A DNA stretch of 51,557 bases from Astrothelium macrocarpum (Eukaryota > Ascomycota > Dothideomycetes > Trypetheliales > Trypetheliaceae): the NCBI GenBank assembly GCA_021030915.1, contig JAGEMR010000179.1, positions 1-51,557 on the forward strand. The letters are read 5' to 3'. Both the position numbers and the translations under genes were made by a program. The notes below the pieces were generated by a model, which was not told the DNA's origin, searched no databases, and saw nothing but the letters and a program-made list of their open reading frames with translations. Positions 35,203-47,529 of this stretch are shown here, one piece after another; the stretch's first letter is position 1; each line of letters begins with the position of its first letter.

Positions 35203-37415
35203 TCATTTCTCCTTCTGCCCCACCAAGGCTTGCACATCCGTCACAGCTACTCTTGTTATTTTCTTTAACATCATCTTATAATCGGCTTCCCGAAATCCAT
35301 CCCAGTGATCCATGTCCTCTTTGGCGGATATCGAAAGGCTTTCATAGCCTTGCTTGATGACTTTGCTGACTTGGCGTGGGCCTAAATTCCTGTTACGGAG
35401 CTTTCCTTTTTCGCTTTCCAGAAGCTCGTGATAATGGCTGGACACATTTATCAAGATGTCGATGGAATTTGAGGACGGCCGGCGGGAGAAATCGTAAGCA
35501 TCACGAAACTGCATCAAAGTATCGCCCAGTTCGACAACTTTATAGAAGAGGTCATCGTATGAGGCAGCATCGGGAAGAAACGATTCTCCAGCTGAGAGGG
35601 CAAATACGATGAGGTTTGTAAGATCATCGACGACCTGATGGGTACCGGAAACAGTCTTAACATCCGCGGAGTAGGTTGTAAGAAAGCGAAGGAACGACAG
35701 CAAAGATCGCCAAAGCTCTGACCAATGGTATTGCAGATGAATTCGAGACCGACTGAGGAAAACTATCATTCGAAACAGAATGGCAACACATAAAATGAAG
35801 AATTGAGTATCGAGTTTTCGTTTCAAATTATGGTTAATACCATCCATCATAATGTCAAGTATTACTAGGGCACCAATGCGTTCACCTTTGACTTCTGGAA
35901 GGTGTGGTGGTCGCTGTCGACATAGTCGTACACTGATCCTCCCTTCATCGGTACAGATTCGCTTAGCCAGGACCTGATCTTCGACCAGGATCCGAAGAAC
36001 AAGCAAGCTGATATATCCATACAAAGAGGCTCGTTGCGATCGAAATGTATGTTGCAAAATGTACGAAGTTAAAGATAAGAATGCGCTGAATGGAGAAGGC
36101 TCCTGCTTATCGATGGGCGATATTGTAACAAGATGGAGGCAGAAAATTTTGTTGGAATTAGCAAAATCGTATGTCGCGAGAAGGATAGCAGCACTGCATG
36201 ATGGTCTGTACTTGTTAGCAAAGTCTTTGCTGGTTATATGATCCTACTGACAAAGTGTTCAGCAGAGTCTTTACTTCTTCGGTGTTTGATGCCTGAGAAG
36301 CAGACTTCCTCCCTACGAAAGCACCGAGACCAACATAGCCAAGAGTATTACCAAGACTCCAACCTTCAGGTTTGTCATCTTGCACGGCAATAAACTGGTC
36401 TCTGGCAGATGCACAGACACAACCAACACCCTGTGCGATTTTTCTGATGGCGCCGTCGTTGACGAAGTCGTCTAATCTTAACCGGTAGGGATTTTGAAAT
36501 TCGAATTTGTTGTAGTTTGCGAGTAGACCGAGGAATATAAATGATTCTGCTGTTTGCGATGGAACTTCTGTCTCTTGAATAAACTAATCCTGCGTTAGCG
36601 AGATTATCTCGGAAATCTGGCGATTGCATACCTTGACGAGCGAAGGGAATAGATCTCGGTGAGTAAAGTATGTAACCAAGCCGGTTTGGTAAGCTCCCGA
36701 TGCCAGAGCGAGTGCCGTTGAGATAGCTTTTTGTCTCACCTCAACTACTCGTATTCAGCATCAAACTTATCCCGCCATGATTCCCACTGTGATTCAACCT
36801 ACTATTTCGTCCACCACGTATGGTCCCATCCAAAGTTCCAACAAGCTCAGAGAAGATGCCATCAGCATCGTCCAACCCCGCGAGGATAGCAATAATGTCG
36901 GAGCTAGGATTCATGTACTTTTTGTTCAGGACACTGCCTAGGAAGACCGTCAAAGTCTGAACCGTAAGTCGGCAGGAAGTCCAGGAGCGCGTCAAATCAG
37001 CTTACTTCGAGTGCGATTTCATCAGATGAATTGTCTGCATTCTTGACGCGGATTATGGCTTTCTGAACGAGCTGCTGTGAAGATGTCTAAGAGCTGGGCC
37101 GTTAGTCCACCGGATTGACTGAAGCCCTATAAACGTACTTGAAGTTGCACTAACTCTTCTGAACTGAGATTCGTAAGAATACGTCTCAGCTCAGGCGGGT
37201 TGGGCTTGAGGAGAAAAAACTCCTGCCAGAATCCTTCTGATTTCTCATGCTCCTCACTCTGGTCGTCATTCTACATACTGTCAGCGTCGGGGTTAGAGCC
37301 CGGGACAAACTCGCTTGAGCCAACTTACTGTTGCAAAAAGAGACTCGTAGAGATACACAACCTTGGGTTTGAAGGCGTCAGGCCGAGATTGCTGTGTCAA
37401 AGGAGACTGCGCCAT
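35203..37415 (-). CDS. ARMH3-like armadillo helical protein (DUF1741 family)
   Basis: Seven exons are inferred: 37415-37329, 37270-37139, 37086-37006, 36956-36803, 36747-36632, 36583-36252 and 36205-35203, giving 634 aa. All joins are in phase. The protein opens MAQSPLTQQSRPDAFKPK. Family blocks follow: FWQEFFLLKPNPPELRRIL, TLTVFLGSVLNKKYMNPSSD, LALASGAYQTGLVTYFTHRD, LANYNKFEFQNPYRLRLDDF, ATYDFANSNKIFC and the C-terminal DUF1741 block YHWSELWRSLLSFLRFLTTY. The human relative ARMH3 (C10orf76) acts at the Golgi with GBF1 and PI4KB; fungal members are little studied. Introns are 46-58 nt. The intron 4 donor (GTAGGT) and intron 6 donor (GTCAGT) are slightly weak but are the only ones preserving the family frame. 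Confidence 0.88.
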
Positions 37416-38403
37416 GCCTCACAGAGAGACAAGACAGAATTGCTGCGAGCAAAGATATATGTACGTGGAAGTTTATCTTAGTCTGATGTTGCAACCTTCG
37501 TTGCAAGGGTCCCTATCGATTACAGTCGCGCAGGATCTACACAACTTTGTGCATCTATGCTACACAGAGGCATGCAGATATATCCAGAATCTCAACCTGA
37601 AGCTACACTAATGTCAATGATTGACCAATTTCTGAAGCACAAGGAAGCTGCGCCGACATGCGCTTGTATCGGTCGGCTACTCTGCGACAAAGGCAAGCCG
37701 TCTACGGTGAGTCTTCTCCATAATTTTTATCAGCAACCAACTCTCCACATGACAATGAATATGAAGGACTAGCTTAACGGTTTTCATATTGATGGCCTCA
37801 TTCACGCAGACTAGCCCTTTATTCTGTTGATCTGTCCCGCCAGAGGATGATTAAGGGATGTGAGCCTTTTCCGCCGAGGTTCAGAAATTTTTGGTGGGGC
37901 GATGCTCGATTCTTCATTTCAACTAAATGCGGGTTGACGAGTGCGATGAGACCTGCGAATAAGAAGAAAAAGCGCAAAATGCCGCCAAGGGTTGCGCTGA
38001 ACAATATCATGGGCTGCTAATTAATCTCAGTCGTTCACAAATTTTGGATGAACCCAAATTATAACCTCGAGGAAATGCGGGGCTCTCTATTGAGTAATTT
38101 CCCTGAGAATCATGAATTATATCGTAGCTAAGGGTCTTGCTAGGTACGTGTATTACAAATTATATCCTTCGCGCTTTGTGATATTGGTTAATGCAACCCT
38201 TGGCAATGCAGAATGAGTACTGATAACTTGAGCACAGGTAAGGCAACTTTGATTGGACCCATCCTGATATTATATGACGGTGCTAAGAACACGAGCAAAG
38301 AACTCATGCAGCAAATGAAAGGATTGGGTGATGGTCTAGGAGCGTTGAAAATGATTCGACGATTTATGCATCAAAACGTCTTGACAAATTGCTGGGACAT
38401 CAT
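37416..38403. other. 1-kb intergenic region
   Basis: This contains the ARMH3-like promoter and the 3' flank of the PLC-like gene. Several short open frames on both strands (for example 37557-37772 plus, 37819-38010 minus) show no family match, and a trial splice between them on the plus strand did not keep phase. Confidence 0.35.
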
Positions 38404-39641
38404 TCAGGCTGGTGGGAGCAGATTCAGAAATGTTGAAATCAGCTCCGTTGGCTGCTCATAGAAGTCGAACATCACCCATCCTAACCTATCACCCATCTTG
38501 CTCTGTAGGTATGGTATCAGCCGATCGTTTACACCACCTTGCGGTGTGTACTCGGTTTCATTTCCTACCGCCATGATACGAGGCGTTTCCGGTGGTAGGT
38601 TCAGATCCGACTCGCTCGAAGCGAATGTCCAGAACAAAGAATCTGGATGTGATCTTGCAGCCATGTCTAAGTGTGCTGTTGTTGCGTTGTACTTCCACTG
38701 GATTGCGAGGCTAGCGTTTGATCCAAACGGTGTGCCAATATCGTAATAGTCCTCGATATATGCAGTTGCATTTGTTGTACTATTGTACACCAGGGTGATA
38801 TTTGGGTTGTTATCAAACCATGCATTTGGGCTAAAATGGAGGCCAGGTAGGTTCGCTTGAAAACTAGGATCCAGAGCATCGAGATCAAAGCGCTGCAACA
38901 GTATAATTTTACCTCGGACTTCTCCTAGAGTGCCAAGTGAGCCTTTTCTTTGACTAAAGTACCGTTGCGCAGACGGTGAGCTCAAGGCCTCGTATAGTGC
39001 GGTCTGAACAGCAACATCAAAACTTCCGTAGGGAGTAGTAGAGCCCTCATACTCGAAGCTTAAAAATAAGGTCTCAGATGGATGGTCCTCGATCCAGGTA
39101 TAGAAGCCAAACAAGCTATCTTCAACAGTTGCAGTTTCAGAGACGAGCGCTTGGCTATGCCAGTATACGAGCGTTTGGTTTGTGACATCAAATGCGGGTC
39201 GTAGATCAAATACTCGTATACCTGCGTCAAGCATGTCCACGATAGACTTATCCTGGCAGCGGAAATACTTTGGTGGAAGCTCTTGAATGCCAGCCAGCTC
39301 AGTCACTCCTAAAAGCTCATTTTGGCGTTGTTGGTCATACGGCCATGTATCAGCATCATGAACGCCTATCAAAATAGAACTCAGTATGATGTTTGTCAAA
39401 GTTCGCCCCTTGGTTTAACAGTACCAGGGATATTCATATGTACAAGTTGGGTAGAATCAGGATATTTAGACATCCATGTTGAGGTGTTGATTTGATTGTT
39501 TTTATAATTACCAAAGACAGGAGCAGCATCGTTCAGGACTTTTTGCAATGCAAGATCACCCAGCGATGAATGACCGGTAGAAACTCCTACAGTCGTTAGG
39601 CTCCAAGAGAGAGTCGAAACCGTAATGCTCAGCACGCGCAT
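38404..39641 (-). CDS. Secreted PLC-like phosphodiesterase (PI-PLC X-domain fold)
   Basis: Two exons are inferred: 39641-39425 and 39365-38404, with a 59-nt GT-AG intron, giving 392 aa. A signal peptide is likely at residues 1-20 (MRVLSITVSTLSWSLTTVGV). The first catalytic block, MNIPGVHDADTWPYD, has His75, and a second His at about 142 (LVYWHSQAL) follows the strand GIRVFDLRP, as in PI-PLC X domains. The block GKIILLQRFD and the C-terminal GWVMFDFYEQP complete the TIM-barrel pattern. Several Asn-X-Ser/Thr sites agree with secretion. Fungal members cleave phosphoinositide or GPI-type phosphodiesters, but the substrate is unknown. Confidence 0.86.
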
Positions 39642-40240
39642 TTTTTACCAAACAAGCAAAATATCCTTTGCGACGCGTTGAGAGAGCGTGTGCACATATA
39701 TTAGAATGTTGCAGAGTGTCTAACACAATACGACATTTTTCTTTACGACGAAGCATTTTGAGCGAACAAATTTTAGAGACTACCTTAGGTTGGTACCTTG
39801 TCCAAAGCTCAATGATGATGACATCGATGGCGCTAGGGTTGGGCCTAGAGTAGTGGCGAACATCAAGTTACGGACGTTTCCCTCCACACGTGCGCTCATC
39901 TGACTCCAGAAGCAGTCCTGCAGGAACCCTGAATTCCATCAATCAAATTTTATTTACATATTGAAGAAAATGTCGGGTTGAAAGCAGACTCTCATCCGTT
40001 TTAGTATCTTGTCCAATAGCTGTGGTTTTTGATGAGGGCCTCTCGCGTAAGACTAGAGAGGTTCAAGACCTCTATATGGGTGATTTTGGCGTGACTTTTC
40101 TCCTAATTTCTGGTGCGTTCTCAGCGTCTTTGCACGTCATCAATCAGTTGGGATGTTAGGTGCCAATTCCTTGATATTGAGCTTTTCCAAGAATCGAGAC
40201 TTCACCAACGGTCGGAACAAGGAACGTCGCATACACCACC

Positions 40241-40283
<43 letters not shown>

Positions 40284-40569
40284 CGACAGTAACAAGCAAT
40301 ATGAATCTCAAACTCGTAGCCCTTCTTGCGAATCTTCAGAACGTTCTGGACGAGATTCTATGTTACATACTCACACTTGAGGACCACAACTTGTCTGCAA
40401 CAACACCAACAAATGCTCTGCAAGGTGGGCAAAAGTACCTCTCCAATGTCAACGCATCTGTTGCTGGCCGTTGTAGAAGAAGCCATGGTATTGATTCATA
40501 GTTCAAAGGGTATCTCGTAAGCCAAAGCAAGACAAAGCAAATACTTGCCATATGGTGGATCGGTGGGCG
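39642..40569. other. Intergenic region with a long poly(A) tract
   Basis: No gene is recognised between the PLC-like start and the rhodopsin-domain gene stop. The main feature is the A39 run, listed separately. Confidence 0.4.
40242..40280 (+). repeat. A39 homopolymer tract
   Basis: There are 39 consecutive A residues. No open reading frame ends upstream of it in a way that suggests a retroposed mRNA, and I see no clear target-site duplication. A simple-sequence expansion is the default reading; a retroposon tail is an alternative. Confidence 0.9.
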
Positions 40570-42006
40570 TCACCCAGATCCTCCCCAACTTCGTCTTCGT
40601 TGCGCTGCGTTCGCTACTCTATCATGCCCTGACACATCGCTCCATTGCTGGCCTTCTAAATTCGAGTCAGAAAGAAACTCCCCTAAATCCATATCATCCC
40701 ATGGCTGCCGCTGTGCCTCGGCGTCTTTTTGGAGCGGAATGGTTGTCTGTGGTAATATCGGCTCTTCAATACCAGGCGTGTGACTGTTGCGTCTTTGATC
40801 GCCTTCTACCCACGCGCGATTTCCTAGTTCCGCATTCCTGTTTGTCGAAATGTTCATGCCATGAATGACGTGCAGAGACATTCGGCGACCATGTGCTCGA
40901 AGACTTTTAAGTAAACCACTAGGCTGAACTCTTGAATCACTGAAACCAGCTCGATTTGGCGTTGCATGGGTATGCTGTGGACTGGAACTCTCAAAGGAGC
41001 CAAGCTTGAAAATACGCCGAAGCAGGGTCCAGAGAAAGGGCAAATTGGCGACAATCATCGCTGTACTACTCTCTCTCACGTACCAGAATGTCCAAAGACT
41101 TCCAAAAGGTTGATGAAAGCTATAGAATTTGTTAAGAACCGCCGCAAAGATAACGAAGATACCGAGACCAAAGATACCACAAAGGACTAGTTTCCGTTCG
41201 AGAGGTAGTTTGGAACGGATGAACATTTGGAGCGCCAAGGCAAGGGTTAGGATATCAGAAGAAATGTTAAAAACCGCATTGGTTATTAGATGATGTGTTG
41301 CTGCGCTGCACTGTGTCGTAGTTGGGACGGCCCAATAACAATGAAAAGGCCGACACCAAACAGCGAAATAGAATATCTCCATGAAGATGAAGCCAAAGGC
41401 AACATAAACGGCTAACGCGACGACGGCCAGATTCTCTTTTCGTAATATGCTAGTTGTACCATGAGCCAGACTCACATTTCGTACCAATAGCTGCCGTATG
41501 TCGTTTTACTTACGTTAAGCGGTAGTACATAGTCAGTAGACATGCCTTCACTGCCCAAACTACAAGATCATCAGACCGTGTCCTTGGCTAAAATTACACA
41601 TCCAAGACAGCTTACTTGTCATGATCTGATTTTGCTCCACAACTAATACAAGTTTGCTGCCAAGCCTACGTTCCTTTATGTCCGAATCCGTCAACTTGTT
41701 TATGTCGAAGCCCGGTGGGAGAAGATTTGTTTCGTCGTCCGCCACGATATTAATTGTTACGATCAGCGTAGTGTAAGTACACAATGCAAACACCATAATA
41801 AAGTCATCGATCTGAAGTTTTCGGAAGGATCCAAGCGCAAGGCTTCGGGAGATACTGGAGATGGAAGCATGTTAGTCGGTTACAATTGGATGAGAAGCGT
41901 TTTGAGACGAGCAGAAGTAATGAACGGAAATGACCCACAAACGCGCAATCGTAATTGTCAGAACAATGGCGTACCAAATCCATGATTCGACAACCAGTTC
42001 AAGCAT
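40570..42006 (-). CDS. Rhodopsin-domain (PTH11-type) integral membrane protein
   Basis: Four exons are inferred: 42006-41939, 41854-41616, 41559-41514 and 41449-40570, giving 410 aa. The seven-helix pattern matches the fungal extracellular/rhodopsin domain: ARFISRSLALGSFRKLQIDDF, then IMVFALCTYTTLIVTINIVA, GSKLVLVVEQNQIMTIWAVK, LLTMYYRLTILRKEN, FMEIFYFAVWCRPFHCYW and HLITNAVFNISSDILTLAL, ending with FGSLWTFWYVRESSTAMIV. A long hydrophilic cytosolic tail follows. These receptor-like proteins are common in ascomycetes, and most have no known ligand. ATG 42006 (MLELVVESWIW) is chosen because the upstream frame lacks an ATG. All introns are GT-AG (84, 56 and 64 nt); the donor GTGGGT of intron 1 is weak. 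Confidence 0.88.
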
Positions 42007-43019
42007 GCCGCGCGGCAGAAAATCAGCGTGGAATACGTTCCAGAGAATGCGACCCGCGCAGCTAAAAAGTCTGTATCGAATACGGTTTGGCAAAAAGAAA
42101 ACTCATTTCGCTAGATAGCTAGGGCAAAACAAAATTGCTGGCAACGAGGATTTGACGTATTAACGAGAAAACAGCTGATCGATCTCAGATTTGAAAGTGC
42201 AAGGAATTGGAGATGAAAAGGACACTACCAACTAGGATCGTGTTGGACTCGAGATTACATTAGCTGCCAAGGCTGCTTATCGCCCCGCTTGCATTTTCTT
42301 GACTGCGCAGGTGACTGAAGAAAAAGCTGGACGCTGTGAGACGATTTTGCCCTCATCACCGCCATTTTCACGTCAAGGGGCTCGCCACTTAGCTTGGAGC
42401 GCTTGTATATTTGTGAGAGATCGGTATTGATCCAATGTTACCGACAACGACGCCTGTATGAGCAAAACAGTTTTGGTGGTGAGGTGGCCTCCATGCTATT
42501 CTGTCCCTGCATTCCGTCGTCTACCATCTTCGCATCACGTTTTCCACTTCCAACATGTCATGCATACATGTTTCGACGACTTTGTGGGTAGAGGGGACTG
42601 CATTAGAAAGTGCAATCAGTACTTTTATAGGCCGCAAGAGGAATGATTACCAAAACCCGGTTAGGGAGACCTTCAACGATGATAAAAATTACAAGTTGGG
42701 TGAAAACCGGTCAGTGAATAGGACATGCTTTTAAATGGCTTAAAAAACGTATCGGGCGCCTTCCCAGTCGGCAATTATCTCTCTTGCGCCCGGTGACGCT
42801 TATCACTGCAACCCTTGGCAACAATAAGTATCTGGTTGTGTTGAAAAGCAATCCTGCAAGAGCCTAGAGAATCAAGAGATTGGATTTCGACCTGTTTACT
42901 TAAAGTACTCGGCTGATCTTAGGAGACCCTAGCATATTGATGTAAAGATCATGTATGTATGAAAAATAGAAACCACCAGGATCCATGAAACTAAAGTTAT
43001 CTACCAGTGTGTAGTGTCC
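42007..43019. other. 1-kb intergenic region
   Basis: This holds the promoter of the rhodopsin-domain gene and the 3' flank of the SANT-like gene. Short open frames have no family resemblance, and no RNA gene is recognised. Confidence 0.35.
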
Positions 43020-43554
43020 TCAGATCATGAAATTCTCCTCATCCCCGGCCTCATCCTTAACGTCAACGGCCTCTGGGTCTTCATCATCTTCTGGCCCAAC
43101 CCCAAAAGCCTCTGCATCGTCCACTTCGTCGCTCAACTTGCGCTTTTTGGTGTCTCGTTTGGCAGTCTCTTTCTTCTTAGCCGGGTCGTTGGATTCTTTG
43201 ACAATACTTCCACTTGAGGCCTCAGTACCTACGGAATCATGGGTATTTAGCCTAGCAACATGAGAGAATGGTAAATTGTGCTAACCACTGGTAGTAAGCT
43301 TTTCTAATTTGTTTTTACAAAGACGGGAGAACATGGTTTTGGCGTTTGCAGCATTTTTGTATCCGCATGCAGCAGCGACTTGGTCCCAGTCCGTCATATT
43401 CTAGAGATTGTTAGCCATTATGACAAAGCTCTAGCGAGAAGTGTTGGCAAATTCATTGACTTACGACAATATTGCCAGTCTTGAAGCGGATGACGCTCAC
43501 AAGGAGATTCGTTTCGCTGGCGCTCAGAGACGCGCCTTCAGTCTTGGGAGGCAT
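43020..43554 (-). CDS. Small Myb/SANT-like nuclear protein
   Basis: Three exons are inferred: 43554-43465, 43400-43286 and 43228-43020, giving 137 aa. The N-terminal half is a short Myb/SANT-like helical domain: SASETNLLVSVIRFKTGNIV, then MTDWDQVAAACGYKNAANAK and TMFSRLCKNKL. A basic segment (KRDTKKRKLS) likely serves as a nuclear signal, and the tail is acidic (GPEDDEDPEAVDVKDE). Small proteins of this plan are common in filamentous ascomycetes and are presumed to bind DNA or chromatin, without known function. Both introns (64 and 57 nt) are GT-AG and all joins keep phase. The gene is too finely split to appear as a long open frame. Confidence 0.8.
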
Positions 43555-45186
43555 GATGGAGGCTGATGTTACGGTAAGCATATTTCTCAGGGAAGTCACT
43601 TAGGTATTGGCGGCCCACTTTTTGAGACTTCACAAAGGATGTAAATGTTCCGATTCGATAAGTTACGGGAAGTTGCGACTTGCAAGACGTTGATCAGTCA
43701 GGGCTGCGTGAGAGGTTGGGAAAAAGTACAAGTTTTGGCAACTGGTAAGCACAGATGTGAGTATCAGTCACTTTAATCTATTTGGCTAGTGGCAATGTGA
43801 GTCAAGTCCCATTCATCAACATTGGGCTCCTCGGAAAGTGAACTCACCAGTGCCAAGCTTTGTGTGACTCCAACACATGTTGTAAGGAGATTTGGCCAGG
43901 TGACAGGACGCGTGAGACGACCTTGAATTGTGGCGTAGTCTTCGTTACAATATCACTTTTCATTTCCTGCGTCTTTTTTGGGATTCGTTTCAACTCGTGC
44001 TCGCTCGCTGGGTTGTCGTTCTCGTTTGTGCACGTATTGTTACAACCTTGCAAAACGACTTTGACTGACTGATAAATTCCTTGATGGAGCTTTCGAGTAT
44101 AACACGATTCCACACTACAGAACCGAGACGACATGCTTACTGTAAGGGTTGGCTTGGTGCAATGCTGATGTTGGCCTTGATTTCGGCCTGCTCAAAGAGA
44201 AAAATCCTAACAATGTACAATTCAGAGCTAGAATGCCACAAAATCTGACGGTTTCGATCCACGCGAAGGACTCTCAAGGCGATATGTCTGGCACAAGCAT
44301 TGGCTGGATATCGAGTAAACAAAGCCACATCCACTGTCCATTCGTTACAGGATGCTGCTCTTGTAGAATCGCATTCTATAAAGGTCCAATCCATTGAGCT
44401 CTATCGTTCTTACCTCAAGGCTCTCCAAGTTCCTAAGGCATCGAGAGCGAGGCTAGATCAGAGATCTGTTGAAGGAACGAGGTTTTGACCATAGAACGTC
44501 ATAGTTTCTAAGGATTAAATTTTGTCTATTCATTCAAGAGAGAAACCTCAGATAGTTTGCAACCATTCAAGATATTCAGCTACTTGTCGAGTAATCCATT
44601 TTTAATAATTCACATGGGATTTTCGACGCACGCTTTGCGTTGTACCTTTTGCGGTCTGGAAATTCTCATGTAGACACCTAATGCGCGTCCTAAATGGTGA
44701 CATGAATATCTTGGCAATTTCAAAGTCAAATATCTTGTATTGGTAATCTCGATTCGTAGCGGCGAAGATCAAATACAATATTGCATCGTTTACAAAAAGG
44801 TCATTAACAGTCACTGTCAATACTGAGTTCTACAGCTTAGTCCCCAAACTGGTAAAACTCACGCACATAATTTACCATACTACTGTCCACGCTCACACGT
44901 GGAGACGAAGAACATCAAATATTCCATCCCTTCACTACGCGCTTTCATCGTGCTGTCATTGGATAGCGGCAGAAAATTTGGCCACACTATAGAGTGAATG
45001 AAACACTGCATTGTTTTCTGGCTACACATTGAACTTCACGAAATGTCGCTTCCAAGTACACATGCCTTGATAAGCTTCTTTTGAAGTCAGAAGTTGAAGT
45101 TATATGTTGAGGAATACCGAGCAGCTTGGAGTGTGCGCCCAGCTTGAGCGAGGGTGCTTCGCGATGATACGACTTTCCCCGCGACC
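43555..45186. other. 1.6-kb intergenic region
   Basis: It lies between divergent genes (SANT-like and riboside kinase). No coding signal, tRNA or repeat is recognised. Short open frames near 43844-44397 on both strands are unlikely to be genes. Confidence 0.35.
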
Positions 45187-46094
45187 ATGGCACCAGAATC
45201 AGGTAAAATTCATATCCCTTTTCCCAGGCATACAAATCACAATCTGACTTGCCTTAAACTGATGATGAGACAGTCTCAATCGAACAGAGCTCCATCGGTC
45301 CTATCATACCCTTCTTAATTGCACTTTCGGGACCCTCATCGTCAGGCAAGACAACACTTGCTCGGCTGCTTAAACGTATCTTGCCAAATGCCACTGTTCT
45401 TCATCAAGACGATTTCTACTTCCCAGACTCTCGAATTCCATATCGTAATGTTCCAAAAAGGGACAAGGCGACCGGATCTATTCTGAAATCATCGACCGGC
45501 GATACCGTGACCATCAAAGTCCAAGACTGGGATTGTGTAGAGGCACTTGATATCGCAGCCCTTCGCGATACTCTCTTGCATGTCAAGAAACATGGCGATT
45601 TGCCGCCATTGAGGAGCATACAAGATCAGAATTCGGAAGTCTCGGGCGGAGAGATAGATCCGACCGTCCTCGACCAGCTCCGAAAACACATTCTTCAAAT
45701 CGCGCCCGCAATCAGACAAAGGCTGGTGGTCATAGTCGATGGCTTCATGCTCTTTACGAGGTCTACCAAGGAACTGGTACCGCTCTTTGACCTTAGATTG
45801 CTTCTTCGCGTGACGTTTTCAGAAGCTAAAAAACGGAGAGAGGCCCGGACGGGCTATGTTACACTCGAGAGTTTCTGGGAGGATCCACCTTTCTACGTTG
45901 ACGATGTTGTTTGGCCCAACTACGTAGAGCAGCATGCATTCCTCTTCAAAAACGGAGACGTTGAGGACGAGTTGGACGAAGCAGTTTGCAAAGAGCTTGG
46001 CATAAGTGGTATGCCGATGGATTGTAATGGCAATCTGCTTCGTTTAATCCACTGGGCTGTTACACAACTCGCAGAGGGTATCAATAGCCTATGA
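45187..46094 (+). CDS. nrk1: Nicotinamide riboside kinase
   Basis: Two exons are inferred: 45187-45202 and 45274-46094, giving 278 aa; the first exon encodes only five residues plus one base. The P-loop GPSSSGKT begins at Gly25. HQDDFYFPDSRIPY and VQDWDCVEALD match the Mg/substrate site and lid of NRK/uridine-kinase-type enzymes. QRLVVIVDGFMLF, FEAKKRREAR-like FSEAKKRREARTGYVT and FWEDPPFYVDDVVWPNYVEQH complete the family pattern. The enzyme phosphorylates nicotinamide riboside to NMN in NAD salvage, probably in the cytosol. The 71-nt intron (GT-AG) is phase 1; the acceptor GAGACAG at 45273 restores frame. The gene is convergent with the RCC1-repeat gene, 96 bp from its stop. Confidence 0.9.
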
Positions 46095-46190
46095 AAATAA
46101 ATCGGCGGAAAGTCCTATCACTTGGTTGCCCCTTTCAATAGTTCCATTGGAAGAATTTAATACTGCAATGCCATTTGATAACTGGTTTCC

Positions 46191-47529
46191 TCAAGAAATA
46201 TCTTCTCTGAACCAGTCTTCAGGCCCTTCCAGCAGCAGATCAGAATCATCTAACGATTCTATATCATGCTCATTTTCCAGGATTGGGTGAAACTGGGTCA
46301 TTGCACGCTTGAGAGTTACAGCTTTACTGTCATGTGTAGGATTCATAATTTGAACTGCATTTCCATCGGGAGAGAGATGCTGAAGAGTTTCAGGGTTATG
46401 ACATACCAAAAATGTGCTCTGTCTTCCACAAGCAATACTCTTAATCCTGATGCTGCTCGGAGTCGTGATTTGCGACCAGGAGGTAGTAAAGCATTTCGGT
46501 TCTGGAGTAGTATTACCTAGCTCACCGTTGGCTCCTTCTCCTATCCCAAAGAGTCTTCCATCAGAAGTCAATGCAACTATGTGATTGTCTCCAACAGCCA
46601 TATCAACTACCGTCACACTAATAGAAACATCGATACGTTGGAGAGAGACCGAGTTGGCTTGCACCGAAGAAGCCAACTGTGGTGCACCGGGCCTTGCAAC
46701 ACCCCACACGTATAGCTGCCCGTCTTTCGTCAAAGCTGCCGTAAGGAAGCCTCCACTAGCAATCTTAACTATTTGGAGGTGACCCAATGCAACGATCTTC
46801 GATGGGACATCGAAACCCTCATCTTCCTGCCGACCTAGCCCATAACGAGGATCACCCCATGTATATACTGTACCATCCTCCATTAGCATGACAAAAGCAG
46901 ATGCGTTTCCAAGTAACTGCTTCGGCTGACCAGGCCGTATGTGATAGGAAACTTCTTTGGAAGCAGTTTTTAAGCTTTCAGCTGGGTCAATCATGATTTC
47001 GAGTGTTGGACTCGTGATTATGAGTGTAGTGATGATATGATCCTTTCTTCGTAGACAAGTCGCTGCGGTTCTCCCATTCCCAGCAGTGGCGAAAAGGCTG
47101 GGTCGACTGCTGTACGAAAGGGCACCTTTTCTTGCCCGCAGATTATATAGCTGCAGTATCCTTGGCTTTGGCGTCAATTCATCATTTATAAAGCAATATA
47201 GCTCATCATTGGTGGTTATGATGCCAGCCACGCCAGTTTCATCTGAGCCAAACATACAACGAACTTCGCATGCAGGTATAGGGAGGATACAGCTATTTGG
47301 TATACCTAAAGAATAGACATGCTCATCATCAGCATCTAGATTCCGTTAGCACAGTGTTGATGGAGGTAGACGTCAGTTCATTACAAACGGTTCTCCCAAA
47401 ACTAGAGAACAATATTCTAATATCGCGGCCAATAGCGGTTCGTTGAAATTCCATGATAGTTCTCTGTTTACTTTTTTCTCCACTCAGCTGACCGAGCCCA
47501 TTGAAGCCGCAAGCGTAGAGCGCATCCAT
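46191..47529 (-). CDS. RCC1-repeat (ATS1-like) protein
   Basis: Two exons are inferred: 47529-47385 and 47335-46191, giving 429 aa. The start MDALYACGFNGLGQLSGE is a typical first RCC1 blade. Later blades include LMEDGTVYTWGDPRYGLGR, LTKDGQLYVWGVARPG, VALTSDGRLFGIGEGANGEL and SIRIKSIACGRQSTF. The C-terminus is acidic. Relatives are yeast Ats1 and other RCC1-like seven-bladed propellers; the partner cannot be told. The 49-nt intron (GTAATG donor, CTAAC branch, TAG acceptor) joins GRTVY to ADDEHVYSLG in phase. The gene is the last before the AT-rich region; its start is only about 210 bp from the boundary. Confidence 0.86.

Noticed and set aside
37557..38021. Possible two-exon plus-strand gene upstream of the ARMH3-like gene
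   Set aside because: The tempting donor at the end of the first frame and the acceptor before the second do not match in phase, and neither part resembles a known protein.
38192..42821. Shared 15-mer TGCAACCCTTGGCAA at 38192 and 42807
   Set aside because: No extended similarity on either side; likely chance or a very short shared motif.
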